64,000 bases of DNA from Pelagibacteraceae bacterium AG-319-F18 (GTDB lineage: Bacteria; Pseudomonadota; Alphaproteobacteria; Pelagibacterales; Pelagibacteraceae). Where the stretch lies: positions 20,285-84,284 of the forward strand of contig QBXA01000003.1 of NCBI GenBank assembly GCA_003283905.1, written 5' to 3'. A model generated the notes under the pieces. The model was not told where the DNA came from and did not search any database. It saw only the letters and a list, made by a program, of their open reading frames with translations. Shown in pieces: positions 12,926-20,454 of the stretch; positions within the stretch are counted from its first letter, which is position 1; each line of letters opens with the position of its first letter. Position numbers and translations under genes: made by a program.

Positions 12926-12955
12926 AATCTAGCTGAAGTTGTACTGATTGGTCAA
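12926..12955 (-). promoter_or_regulatory. Candidate sigma-70 promoter for ilvBNC
   Basis: Minus strand: TTGACC, an 18-nt spacer, then TAGATT, only 5 nt before the ilvB ATG. This spacing puts the predicted start of transcription at or next to the start codon. No leader peptide with runs of Ile, Val or Leu codons is present. Confidence 0.5.
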
Positions 12956-12968
12956 GTTTTAGAATGAA

Positions 12969-13880
12969 TTATTTAATTTTTTTTAAAAATTTATTTAAAT
13001 CTTGAGGTCGTAATTTTAACCAACTCGTCATGTTACCTCTAGCCCAAGTGCTTTGTCTTTTAGCGTATTGCCTAGTCTTTATTGATATTTTTTCAATAAC
13101 ATAACCCAAATCTTTTCTTTCTTGCAGATATTCTTTTATCTCATTGATGCCGATGGCTTTATTGACGCTCTTATCTTTCCTAACTTTTAATTTGATAAAT
13201 TTTTTAACTTCTTTAATTGCACCAATCTTAATCATTTGTTCGGTTCTTTTACTAATTTGTTGAATTAGGTCTTCACGTGGATAATCAATATAAATTTTTA
13301 AAAAATCATCTTTATTAAAATAAGATTTTGTATTTTCAAACCAATTATGAAGAGATTTTTTCGTAAATTGCTTTACCTCATAAGCTCTTATTGATCTTTG
13401 AGTATCTGTTGAATTAATTTTTTCTTTTGATTTTGGATCAAGTTTTATAAGTTTTTGATAAAATTTCTTTTGACCTAATTTTTTATGTAAAGTTCTTATC
13501 TTATTTCTAAATTTAATTGGAATATTTGGAATACTTATCAATCCATCAGTTAAAGTCTTAAAATATAATCCTGTTCCACCGACAAAAATTGGTGTTCTTT
13601 TTCTTCCTCTTACTTCCTGAATTTTTTTAATTGCATATTTCAACCAATCTCCTGTCGAAAAATTATTTCTAACACTTTGAAAGCCATACAAATGATGTTT
13701 TATTTTTTGATAGTCTTTAGGATCAGGGCGTGTAGATAAAATTTTTAATTCTTTGTAAACTTGCATGCTATCTGCATTAATAATTTCACCATTAATTTTT
13801 TTAGCAAGTTTAACTGAAAAATTAGATTTTCCTGAAGCTGTTGGTCCAGAAATCAAAATAATCTTGGACTTTAAATCCAT
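12969..13880 (-). CDS. miaA: tRNA dimethylallyltransferase
   Basis: A 303-residue MiaA. It transfers a dimethylallyl group to N6 of adenosine 37 in tRNAs that read codons starting with U. A P-loop GPTASGKSN (12-20), INADSMQVY, the FVGGTGLYFK motif and a C-terminal TRQYAKRQSTW segment are typical. It follows degP by 2 nt and ends the hflK-hflC-DUF2065-degP-miaA group; miaA near hflKC is also seen in gammaproteobacteria. The isoprenoid donor comes from the pathway of dxs and ispA, also in this window. Confidence 0.96.
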   Translation of the reverse strand: MDLKSKIILISGPTASGKSNFSVKLAKKINGEIINADSMQVYKELKILSTRPDPKDYQKIKHHLYGFQSVRNNFSTGDWLKYAIKKIQEVRGRKRTPIFVGGTGLYFKTLTDGLISIPNIPIKFRNKIRTLHKKLGQKKFYQKLIKLDPKSKEKINSTDTQRSIRAYEVKQFTKKSLHNWFENTKSYFNKDDFLKIYIDYPREDLIQQISKRTEQMIKIGAIKEVKKFIKLKVRKDKSVNKAIGINEIKEYLQERKDLGYVIEKISIKTRQYAKRQSTWARGNMTSWLKLRPQDLNKFLKKIK

Positions 13881-13882
13881 GA

Positions 13883-15295
13883 CTAATCTAATTTAACACC
13901 AATATATCTTCTTTGGTTTTGAGTATTATATATGGCAAGTAGTAATGTTTTTTGATTAGATTTTAAAACATCTTTTACTATTTTTTCTAAATCATTTACA
14001 CTTCTTATTTTAGTTTTTTGTGCTTCAACAATTATACTATCGGGACTTATTGAATTAAGTAAGGGACTTGTATTGCCAATTTTTGTTACAATTAATCCTG
14101 AAGTTTGATTGGGAAGTTTTCTGGTCTTAATATCTTCTTTTGTTAACTTTCTAACTGTAATTTTTAAATCTTCTATAATTATATCTTTTGGATGTTCAGA
14201 TTTTTTTTTACTTACTTTAAAATCATCTGAAGTTTCTAGCCTTCCTAATAAAACATTTTTTGTTAATTCTTTTTTATTTCTCCAAATTTTTACCTTAACG
14301 TTTTTACCAACCTCGGTTTTAGCAACAATAGTTGGAAGCTCTTTCATTTGTTGAATTTTTTTACCATTAAATTCTAAAATAATATCTCCAGCTTTAATTC
14401 CTGCTTTTTCTGAAGGACTATTTTCTGCAACACTTGCAACTAATGCCCCTCTAGGCTCATCTAACTTTTCAACATCAGCAATTTCTTGCGTCACATCTTG
14501 TATTCTAACTCCTAACCATCCTCTTTTAGTTTCTCCAAATTCAATTAGTTGACTAATAACAGTTTTTGCACTGTTGGAAGGTATTGAAAAACCGATTCCA
14601 ATTGATCCATTTCTACCAAGGATAGCTGTGTTAATTCCAATTACATTTCCTTTCATATTAAACAAAGGTCCTCCTGAGTTGCCGGAGTTAATTGATGCAT
14701 CTGTTTGTATAAAATTCTCATATCTAGATAATCCAATTGATCTATTTCTTGCCGAAATAATTCCTGATGTAACAGTTCCACCTAAGCCAAAAGGGTTACC
14801 TATTGCAATAACCCAATCACCTATTCTAGCTTTATCAGAATCGCCAAAAGCAACAGGCTTAAATTTTTCATCTGTTTCTAATTGTAATACTGCAATATCC
14901 ATTAAAGGATCTGCTCCTAAAACTTTAGCTTTAAATTCCTGATTACCATTAACTCTTACAATAATATCTTCAGCATCCTGAATTACATGATTATTTGTAA
15001 CAACAATTCCTTTTTCATCAATAATGAAACCAGAGCCTAGAGCTACTGACTTTCTTTCTTGAGGTGTTCCAAATTCTTTAAACATATCTCCGAAAGGAGA
15101 TCCTGGAGGGAATTCTAAACCAGGAAATGGATTGCTTCTAGTTACTACAGTTTGAGTAGTTGATATATTTACAACTGAAGGCATTAATCTTTCCGCAAGA
15201 TCTGCAAAAGATGCCGGTACTGAATGTGAGTTTGAATGAAATGAAAAACTGAAAGTTAAAATTAACGTGAGAAATATAAGCTTAATTTTTTTCAT
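13883..15295 (-). CDS. degP: Periplasmic serine protease DegP/HtrA family
   Basis: A 470-residue HtrA protease-chaperone. It has an N-terminal signal peptide (about 23 residues), a trypsin-like domain with His103 (NNHVI), Asp133 (DPLMDIAV) and Ser207 (GNSGGP, 205-210), a first PDZ domain (about 255-345) and a degenerate second PDZ domain (about 380-465). It degrades misfolded envelope proteins. It could equally be called DegQ or MucD. It lies downstream of hflKC, and the candidate RpoH-type promoter before hflK would place it in a heat-response unit. Confidence 0.94.
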   Translation of the reverse strand: MKKIKLIFLTLILTFSFSFHSNSHSVPASFADLAERLMPSVVNISTTQTVVTRSNPFPGLEFPPGSPFGDMFKEFGTPQERKSVALGSGFIIDEKGIVVTNNHVIQDAEDIIVRVNGNQEFKAKVLGADPLMDIAVLQLETDEKFKPVAFGDSDKARIGDWVIAIGNPFGLGGTVTSGIISARNRSIGLSRYENFIQTDASINSGNSGGPLFNMKGNVIGINTAILGRNGSIGIGFSIPSNSAKTVISQLIEFGETKRGWLGVRIQDVTQEIADVEKLDEPRGALVASVAENSPSEKAGIKAGDIILEFNGKKIQQMKELPTIVAKTEVGKNVKVKIWRNKKELTKNVLLGRLETSDDFKVSKKKSEHPKDIIIEDLKITVRKLTKEDIKTRKLPNQTSGLIVTKIGNTSPLLNSISPDSIIVEAQKTKIRSVNDLEKIVKDVLKSNQKTLLLAIYNTQNQRRYIGVKLD

Positions 15296-15296
15296 A

Positions 15297-15482
15297 CTAA
15301 CCTTTAATATAATAAATAATTATAAATCCTATAATTGCAAAAATTAACCCACCCGATCTAAGTTGACTATCTTTTACAAGTTCTAATTTTTTTAACATAC
15401 TTTTCATTTTTGATGGAAATATGGCATACAAAATTCCTTCTATAAAAAGAAAGAGACCAAATGCTATGATCAATTCTTTCAT
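15297..15482 (-). CDS. Small DUF2065 inner-membrane protein (YjeT-like)
   Basis: A 61-residue protein with two hydrophobic segments (about residues 3-20 and 43-59) and a central basic stretch. Size, topology and position after hflC match the DUF2065/YjeT family that often accompanies hflKC in proteobacteria. Its role is unknown; the conserved neighbourhood suggests a link to envelope proteolysis. It lies 10 nt after hflC and 1 nt before degP. Confidence 0.82.
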   Translation of the reverse strand: MKELIIAFGLFLFIEGILYAIFPSKMKSMLKKLELVKDSQLRSGGLIFAIIGFIIIYYIKG

Positions 15483-15492
15483 AATAAATAAG

Positions 15493-16362
15493 TTATTCTG
15501 ATTTAGGTTTTATATTTCCAAAAAATTTAAAAAATTCACTGTCAGGGGATAAAATCAAAGATGTATCTCCACCAATTAAAGCAGTTTCGTATGCTTGCAT
15601 TGCTCTATAAAAAGCAAAGAATTCAGGATCTCTTCCAAATGCTTCAGCAAAGATTTTGTTTCTTTCCCCATCGCCTTCTCCTTTCATAATTTCAGAGTCT
15701 TTATTTGCATTTGCTAAAATTACTGAAACTTTTTTATCAGCAGTTGAAGTAATGGTTACTGCCATCTCTGCACCTCTTGCTCTAAATTCTTTAGCTTCTC
15801 TCTCCCTTTCAGTCTGCATTCTTCGATAAATTGCTTCACTGTTTGCTTGAGGAAGATCTGCTCTTTTAATTCTTACATCTACAATTTTAATACCAAATTT
15901 TTGAGCTTCTGTATTTACACCTTCTTGAATTAAAGACATTTGCTTTGACCTATCTTTTGATAGCAATGTTTGTAATTCTTGTTGTCCTAAAACATTTCTA
16001 ATTCTAGAGTTAATAATTGTTGATAATCTTGATCTAGCAACTCTTTCATTTCCTACAGATATATAAAATTTTAAAGGATCAATAATTTGAAATCTTGCAA
16101 AAGCATCAACTATTAATCTTTTTTGATCAGATGCAATAACTTCAGCTGGTGGTGTATCTAAATTTAAAATCCGACTATCTAAAAAAACAACATTTTGAAT
16201 AAAAGGAACTTTAAAATTTAAACCAGGTTCGATAATAATTTTTTTAGGGTCACCAAACTGAAGAACAATTGCTTGATTAACTTCTTTAACAATAAATACT
16301 GAAAAGAAAACTAGAGCACCTAATACAGCTACTATTGGGAATAATATTTTTTGCGCTTTCAT
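15493..16362 (-). CDS. hflC: FtsH protease modulator HflC
   Basis: A 289-residue SPFH/band 7 protein with an N-terminal membrane anchor (about residues 9-26) and a large periplasmic band 7 domain starting VNQAIVLQFG. It ends in the helical segment that includes ANKDSEIMKGEGDGERNKIFAEAFGRDP, a region conserved in HflC. With HflK it forms the cage around the FtsH protease (ftsH at 43720-45627). It directly abuts hflK. Confidence 0.95.
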   Translation of the reverse strand: MKAQKILFPIVAVLGALVFFSVFIVKEVNQAIVLQFGDPKKIIIEPGLNFKVPFIQNVVFLDSRILNLDTPPAEVIASDQKRLIVDAFARFQIIDPLKFYISVGNERVARSRLSTIINSRIRNVLGQQELQTLLSKDRSKQMSLIQEGVNTEAQKFGIKIVDVRIKRADLPQANSEAIYRRMQTEREREAKEFRARGAEMAVTITSTADKKVSVILANANKDSEIMKGEGDGERNKIFAEAFGRDPEFFAFYRAMQAYETALIGGDTSLILSPDSEFFKFFGNIKPKSE

Positions 16363-17463
16363 TTAATTACTTGCTTTCTTTTTTCCTAATTGAGGTAATG
16401 GCAAATAAGGAACGACTCCTGAACCTGAATTTTTATCAATAATTACTTTATCTATGTCAGCTAAAACTTTTTCCATAGTTTCAAGATACATTCTGTCTTT
16501 AGTTACTTTTTTGGCTTTTACATACTCATTGTAAATAGATACAAATCTGCTAGCTTCACCCTCTGATGCGGCAACAACTCTTTGTTTGTATGCTTCTGCT
16601 GCTTGCATTATTTTTGCAGCTTCCCCTCTTGCTCTTGGGATAACATCGTTAGCATAAGCTTCAGCTTCATTTTTAGATCTTTCCATGTCAGCTCTTGCAG
16701 CTTGTACATCTCTAAATGCATCAATAACTTGATCTGGTGGATCCGCTTTTTGAGTTTGTACTTGTGTAATTTGAATTCCGCTATTGTATTCGTCTAATAT
16801 TGATTGAATAATATCTTGTGTTTCAATTTCAATTTTAGCTCTTCCTTCAGTTAAAATTGGCTGAATATCACTTTTGGCAATTACTTCTCTCATGGCTGTC
16901 TCTGCTGCTGCTTTTACAGTTCCTTGAGGGTCTTGAATTTCAAATAAAAATTTTCCTGCATCTTTAATGACCCAAAATACTGAAAAGTCTATATTAACAA
17001 TATTTTCATCACCTGTTAACATCAAGCTTTCCTGTGGAACATCTGCCACTCCGCCTCCTGTGGTGAAACCACTATCTCTTTCAGATCTGAAACCAATATC
17101 CATTCTATTAACTTTTGTAACTTTAGGGGTTTCAACTGTCTCTACTGGAAAAGGTATGTGATAGTTAAGACCAGGTTGAGTTGTTTTTACAAATTTACCA
17201 AATCTTAAAACTACCCCCTGTTCGTCGGGTAATACTCTATAAAGCCCACTTGCAAGCCATACAAAAAGTAAAATAATTAAAATTAAACCAATTGGTTTTC
17301 CGCCTGATTTACTTCCTCCAGGTAAAAATTTATTAATTTTGTTTTGAATATCTCTAATAATTGCATCTATGTCTGGTGGCTTTGGTCCTTTTCCTGAACC
17401 ATTTCCTCCTCCTGGGGGTGAACCCCAAGGACTTCCACCTCTGCCTCTGAAATCGTCTGACAT
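16363..17463 (-). CDS. hflK: FtsH protease modulator HflK
   Basis: A 366-residue SPFH protein. It has a Gly/Pro-rich cytoplasmic N-terminus (residues 1-30), a membrane anchor at about 58-75, the band 7 domain beginning RVLPDEQGVVLRFGKFV, and a coiled region ending with the short conserved PYLPL stretch near the C-terminus. It partners with HflC to regulate FtsH in the inner membrane. It is first in the hflKC-DUF2065-degP-miaA unit, and its ATG is 7 nt from a candidate RpoH-type -10 box. Confidence 0.95.
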   Translation of the reverse strand: MSDDFRGRGGSPWGSPPGGGNGSGKGPKPPDIDAIIRDIQNKINKFLPGGSKSGGKPIGLILIILLFVWLASGLYRVLPDEQGVVLRFGKFVKTTQPGLNYHIPFPVETVETPKVTKVNRMDIGFRSERDSGFTTGGGVADVPQESLMLTGDENIVNIDFSVFWVIKDAGKFLFEIQDPQGTVKAAAETAMREVIAKSDIQPILTEGRAKIEIETQDIIQSILDEYNSGIQITQVQTQKADPPDQVIDAFRDVQAARADMERSKNEAEAYANDVIPRARGEAAKIMQAAEAYKQRVVAASEGEASRFVSIYNEYVKAKKVTKDRMYLETMEKVLADIDKVIIDKNSGSGVVPYLPLPQLGKKKASN

Positions 17464-17470
17464 ATGACAA

Positions 17471-17501
17471 AGTATATAGTGTTTTTATCGTAAAAAACAA
17501 G
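17471..17501 (-). promoter_or_regulatory. Candidate heat-shock (RpoH-type) promoter of hflKC-degP
   Basis: Minus strand CTTG (17498-17501), 17 nt, then ACTATATAC. This is close to the alphaproteobacterial RpoH consensus as I recall it (CTTG-N17/18-CYTATNT), with one mismatch at the first C. It can also be read as a sigma-70 site (TTGTTT, 18 nt, TATACT). The box ends 7 nt before the hflK ATG. Confidence 0.4.
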
Positions 17502-17514
17502 TAATGATGAAAAT

Positions 17515-18339
17515 ATGACTGATAAAAAGCCAGAATTAAGTGACGCAATGAAAAAGAAGCTAGAGCCAAAGAAATTCACAAAAAATCCAATCTTAGGAAC
17601 AAAATTTACAATAGCTATTTCAAGTGCAAAAGGTGGGGTTGGAAAATCTACATTTGCAACAAATCTTGCTCTAGCTTTAAAACAAGTTGATTGCAAAGTT
17701 GGGTTGCTGGATGCTGATATTTATGGTCCGTCAATTCCGAAGATGTTTGACATTAATGAAAAACCAAAAAGTGATGGTCAAAAATTAGATCCAATTACAA
17801 AGTATGACATTCAATGTATGTCCATCGGTTTTTTAGCAGATCAACAAACCCCTATGATTTGGCGTGGCCCTATGGTGACAAGTGCAATTAAAACTTTTAC
17901 TCAAAAAGTTAATTGGAAAGATTTAGATTTTATAATCGTTGATATGCCCCCAGGAACTGGGGATACACAACTAACTTTTTCACAAGAAATTAAAATGGAT
18001 GGAGCAATAATAATCTCAACGCCTCAAGAAGTGGCATTATTGGATGTAAAAAGAGGAATTAAAATGTTTGATAAGCTTGGGGTTAAAATCTTAGGTTTAG
18101 TAGATAATATGAGTTTTTTTACAGGAGATGATGGAAAGAAATATAAAATCTTTGGAGAAGGTGGAGTTAAAAAAACTGCACAAGAATTTCAAAAAGAATT
18201 CTTAGGAGAAATACCAATTAATCCTGAAGTTGGAAAATGTGGAGATAAAGGAAAGCCTATCGTTGAGGCTAACCCTGATCATGAGATTTCTAAAATATAT
18301 TTAAATTTTGCAAATAAAATTAAATCAACTTATCTTTAA
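17515..18339 (+). CDS. mrp: Mrp/ApbC-type Fe-S cluster carrier ATPase
   Basis: A 274-residue ParA-like NTPase with the deviant Walker A KGGVGKST (39-46), [11 protein letters not shown] (Walker B region) and the Mrp-type switch SSAKGGVGK. Mrp proteins carry and transfer [4Fe-4S] clusters. The family's common N-terminal DUF59/MIP18 domain is missing; only about 30 residues precede the P-loop. The CXXC motif that I would expect near the C-terminus is not seen, and only a single Cys is visible (GKCGDKG). It diverges from hflK and overlaps the end of thyX by 20 nt. Confidence 0.9.
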   Translation: MTDKKPELSDAMKKKLEPKKFTKNPILGTKFTIAISSAKGGVGKSTFATNLALALKQVDCKVGLLDADIYGPSIPKMFDINEKPKSDGQKLDPITKYDIQCMSIGFLADQQTPMIWRGPMVTSAIKTFTQKVNWKDLDFIIVDMPPGTGDTQLTFSQEIKMDGAIIISTPQEVALLDVKRGIKMFDKLGVKILGLVDNMSFFTGDDGKKYKIFGEGGVKKTAQEFQKEFLGEIPINPEVGKCGDKGKPIVEANPDHEISKIYLNFANKIKSTYL

Positions 18340-19267
18340 GATCAAAAGCAATCATTAATTCATTCCATTCTCTTTTTGAAAGTCCTGAACTATCAACATC
18401 AACATTTTCACCTTTAATAAGTTTTTGTATAATTATTTTTCCTTTTGCAGAAACCTCAGTGCCTCCAACTCTATAATCCATAAATGCATCATAAGTAATT
18501 GGAACCCATTTTTTTACAGTATCCAACATAATATCTGCATAAACTCTAATTTCATATTGTGCATGACTATCAGCTCTAAGTCTTAAAAAATTCATTAAAT
18601 TTAATAAATCAGTTTTCCAGTACCACTGGGTATAAGTATTTAAAGTTAAATTCATTCTAGCTAGTTCTCTTGCTAACCCTTTTTTATTTTCTTCAATAGT
18701 TGAACCATCAAATCTTTCATTCAACATCGTTTCATAATTATCATAAGTTCTTTCAGCATCATTTTTTAAAAGTTCTAAAACTTCTTTGGCTTGCTCGCCT
18801 TCCAAAACATCTCCTCTACCTTGTCTGTTACTAGTAGATTGAGCTGCTAAATTATTCTGTGATGGCAAATAAAATTCTTTATCTAAAATTGAATACCTTG
18901 CAGAGTATTCATTGACATTTGCTGTTCTATGTCTGATCCATTGTCGTGCAATAAATATAGGAAGTTTGATGTGGTATTTTACTTCACACATTTCAAATGG
19001 CGTACTATGCCAATGTCTCATTAAATATTTAATTAAACCTTTGTCGGTTGAAACTTGCTTGGTTCCTTTACCGTAAGAAACTCTAGCTGACTGGACAATT
19101 GAAGTGTCATCACCCATGTAATCAATTACTCTTACAAATCCGTGATCTAAAGCTGGAATTGCTTCATAGAGAATTTTTTCTAGCTCAGGGGCAGTAACTC
19201 TTTTGGTTTGGTTGCTTTGAGACTGTTGATTTTTTATCTCGTCTGATTGTTCTTTAGTTAATTTCAT
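18320..19267 (-). CDS. thyX: Flavin-dependent thymidylate synthase
   Basis: A 315-residue ThyX. It methylates dUMP with methylenetetrahydrofolate using FAD and NADPH. The ThyX signature [13 protein letters not shown] is at residues 112-124. I chose the ATG at 19267: the frame stays open upstream to 19390, but that extension reads through the acceptor half of the tmRNA on the other strand and is not protein coding. The gene is divergent from the tmRNA and convergent with mrp. Confidence 0.95.
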   Translation of the reverse strand: MKLTKEQSDEIKNQQSQSNQTKRVTAPELEKILYEAIPALDHGFVRVIDYMGDDTSIVQSARVSYGKGTKQVSTDKGLIKYLMRHWHSTPFEMCEVKYHIKLPIFIARQWIRHRTANVNEYSARYSILDKEFYLPSQNNLAAQSTSNRQGRGDVLEGEQAKEVLELLKNDAERTYDNYETMLNERFDGSTIEENKKGLARELARMNLTLNTYTQWYWKTDLLNLMNFLRLRADSHAQYEIRVYADIMLDTVKKWVPITYDAFMDYRVGGTEVSAKGKIIIQKLIKGENVDVDSSGLSKREWNELMIAFDLKDKLI

Positions 19268-19275
19268 GATTGTTA

Positions 19276-19303
19276 TTGAATCTGCTGTAATTACTTTTAT
19301 ATT
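19276..19303 (+). promoter_or_regulatory. Promoter of the tmRNA gene
   Basis: TTGAAT (19276-19281), a 16-nt spacer, then TATATT (19298-19303). The expected start of transcription, around 19310, coincides with the first base of a perfect GTTGG/CCAAC hairpin that begins the tmRNA precursor. Confidence 0.55.
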
Positions 19304-19309
19304 AATAAT

Positions 19310-19600
19310 GTTGGTTTTCCAACTATGACGATAAACGAATTTCGTAATAACCATTGCGGACGTGGGGGCAGTACCCACCACCTCCACCATTACAACTTAT
19401 GGGGGTGAACTAGATTCGACGGATGACTAAAGGCTATTCTTTTGTTCGGAATTGTTCCACCGTAACGGGCTAATTTATAATTGCTAACGAAAGTTACGCA
19501 CTTGCTGCCTAATTAACTTTGTTAATTAAGTAGACGGGGTCCGGGGCACCTGGCAACAGAACGCCCCTTAATAACTAATCCACGTTAATTCTATTATCTT
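19310..19600 (+). ncRNA. ssrA: Circularly permuted two-piece tmRNA precursor
   Basis: The acceptor half comes first: hairpin 19310-19323, conserved GGACG, T-arm 19362-19378 (GTGGG/CCCAC around loop GGCAGTA), acceptor strand CACCTCC (19379-19385), then ACCA ending at 19389. After an 11-nt spacer the coding half starts at 19401 with GGGGGTG, which pairs with CACCTCC (7 bp, one G-U), and the tmRNA-typical ATTCGACGG. The tag frame at 19483-19512 reads ANESYALAA-stop. A hairpin (AATTAAC/GTTAATT) and an H-type pseudoknot (37-40/48-51 and 43-47/63-67 of the 19500 block) follow. Permutation is the alphaproteobacterial arrangement. The 3' end is approximate. The RNA rescues stalled ribosomes with SmpB. 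Confidence 0.93.
19483..19512 (+). other. tmRNA proteolysis tag reading frame
   Basis: GCT AAC GAA AGT TAC GCA CTT GCT GCC TAA encodes ANESYALAA. The ALAA end is the usual degradation signal for ClpXP. The first Ala as resume codon is inferred from homologous tags that begin AN; the codon frame upstream contains a stop (TAA at 19471), so a longer tag from further upstream is unlikely. Confidence 0.85.
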
Positions 19601-19615
19601 TTCTTAATTTTAAGA

Positions 19616-19639
19616 GCAGACACTAAAGCAGACACTTTT
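19616..19639 (+). repeat. Short tandem direct repeat after the tmRNA
   Basis: The 10-mer AGCAGACACT occurs twice, separated by AA, and is followed by a run of six T. It lies between the tmRNA and the methyltransferase stop codon. Its function is unknown; it may be a transcript end or a recombination scar. Confidence 0.5.
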
Positions 19640-19646
19640 TTATCTA

Positions 19647-20411
19647 TTAATATTTGATAAATTTAGGTACATCAGGTTTACATATAAGTATCATCTCTCT
19701 AGGTACAGGATAATCAGTTGGAAAGTCATCAACACGATTAATAACCTTCTTGCTATCAAAATTAAAAGGTTCTTTAAATAAGTCAATGAGTCTATAATCA
19801 GCACTTTTAATATCCTTATTAACAAAATTTTTTTCAACTATGTGTGTTGTAGTTAAAAGATATTTATAGTTAGTATTTGCAATATTTTTTAAAAACTTAT
19901 TAATATCATTATAAGATAAGTGAAATAAACAATCTCTGACCATTAGTAAATCACAATCGGGTAATTTATCTTCACAGATGTTAGCAATGTCAAATTGAAC
20001 TTTATCATTTCTATAAAGTGCATTATTATTTTTAATCAAACTATCAACAATATCAAAGCCGTAATATTCAATTTCAATCTCTGAAACAACAAACTTCATC
20101 CAATTAAAATCACCACATGGTGCATCTATCAATTTCTTAATTTGGTATTTGGGTAACACATCAATCATCCAATTTCTTAGTTTTTCTGTGTAATGAATTT
20201 CAGAGCCATTGCCACTTATTGACTCTTTGCTTTTCCAGTAATTTTTTTCATATATTAAATTAAAACGTTCTTTTAACGTACCTTTTTCTGTTATTAGGTT
20301 AATTTCAGCTATTTTTTTTTTTTGTTTAATTCTTTTTTTAAAAGTAGCAAACAAATAAATTATTATTAAAAGTACGGAAATTCCAATTAGTATTGTAAGA
20401 TCTATATCCAT
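19647..20411 (-). CDS. Membrane-anchored SAM-dependent methyltransferase-like protein
   Basis: A 254-residue protein with one N-terminal membrane span (about residues 5-23), a basic stretch (FKKRIKQKKK), then a class I methyltransferase fold. Motif I is LIDAPCGDFNWM (93-104), an acidic strand end follows (YYGFDIVDSL), and the LLMVRDCLFHLS strand resembles motif IV. The substrate is unknown. It lies next to an O-acetylase-like gene and directly downstream of the tmRNA, so a role in modifying surface polysaccharide or lipid is a guess from context. It may be horizontally acquired. Confidence 0.75.
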   Translation of the reverse strand: MDIDLTILIGISVLLIIIYLFATFKKRIKQKKKIAEINLITEKGTLKERFNLIYEKNYWKSKESISGNGSEIHYTEKLRNWMIDVLPKYQIKKLIDAPCGDFNWMKFVVSEIEIEYYGFDIVDSLIKNNNALYRNDKVQFDIANICEDKLPDCDLLMVRDCLFHLSYNDINKFLKNIANTNYKYLLTTTHIVEKNFVNKDIKSADYRLIDLFKEPFNFDSKKVINRVDDFPTDYPVPREMILICKPDVPKFIKY

Positions 20412-20454
20412 ATTAATTTCTACCTTTCTCCATAACGTTATAATTTTTTTTATT

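Noticed and set aside
12921..12968. Attenuator or leader peptide before ilvB
   Set aside because: The gap is only 48 nt, has no short frame rich in Ile, Val or Leu and no alternative stems.
14574..14942. Plus-strand frame of 122 codons
   Set aside because: Antisense to the degP protease domain; no independent evidence.
17367..17696. Minus-strand frames crossing the hflK-mrp divergent region
   Set aside because: They would run through both gene starts and their promoters; they are shadows of hflK and mrp.
19268..19390. Open upstream extension of thyX (begins [12 protein letters not shown])
   Set aside because: It is the antisense of the tmRNA acceptor half; the thyX family start fits the ATG at 19267.
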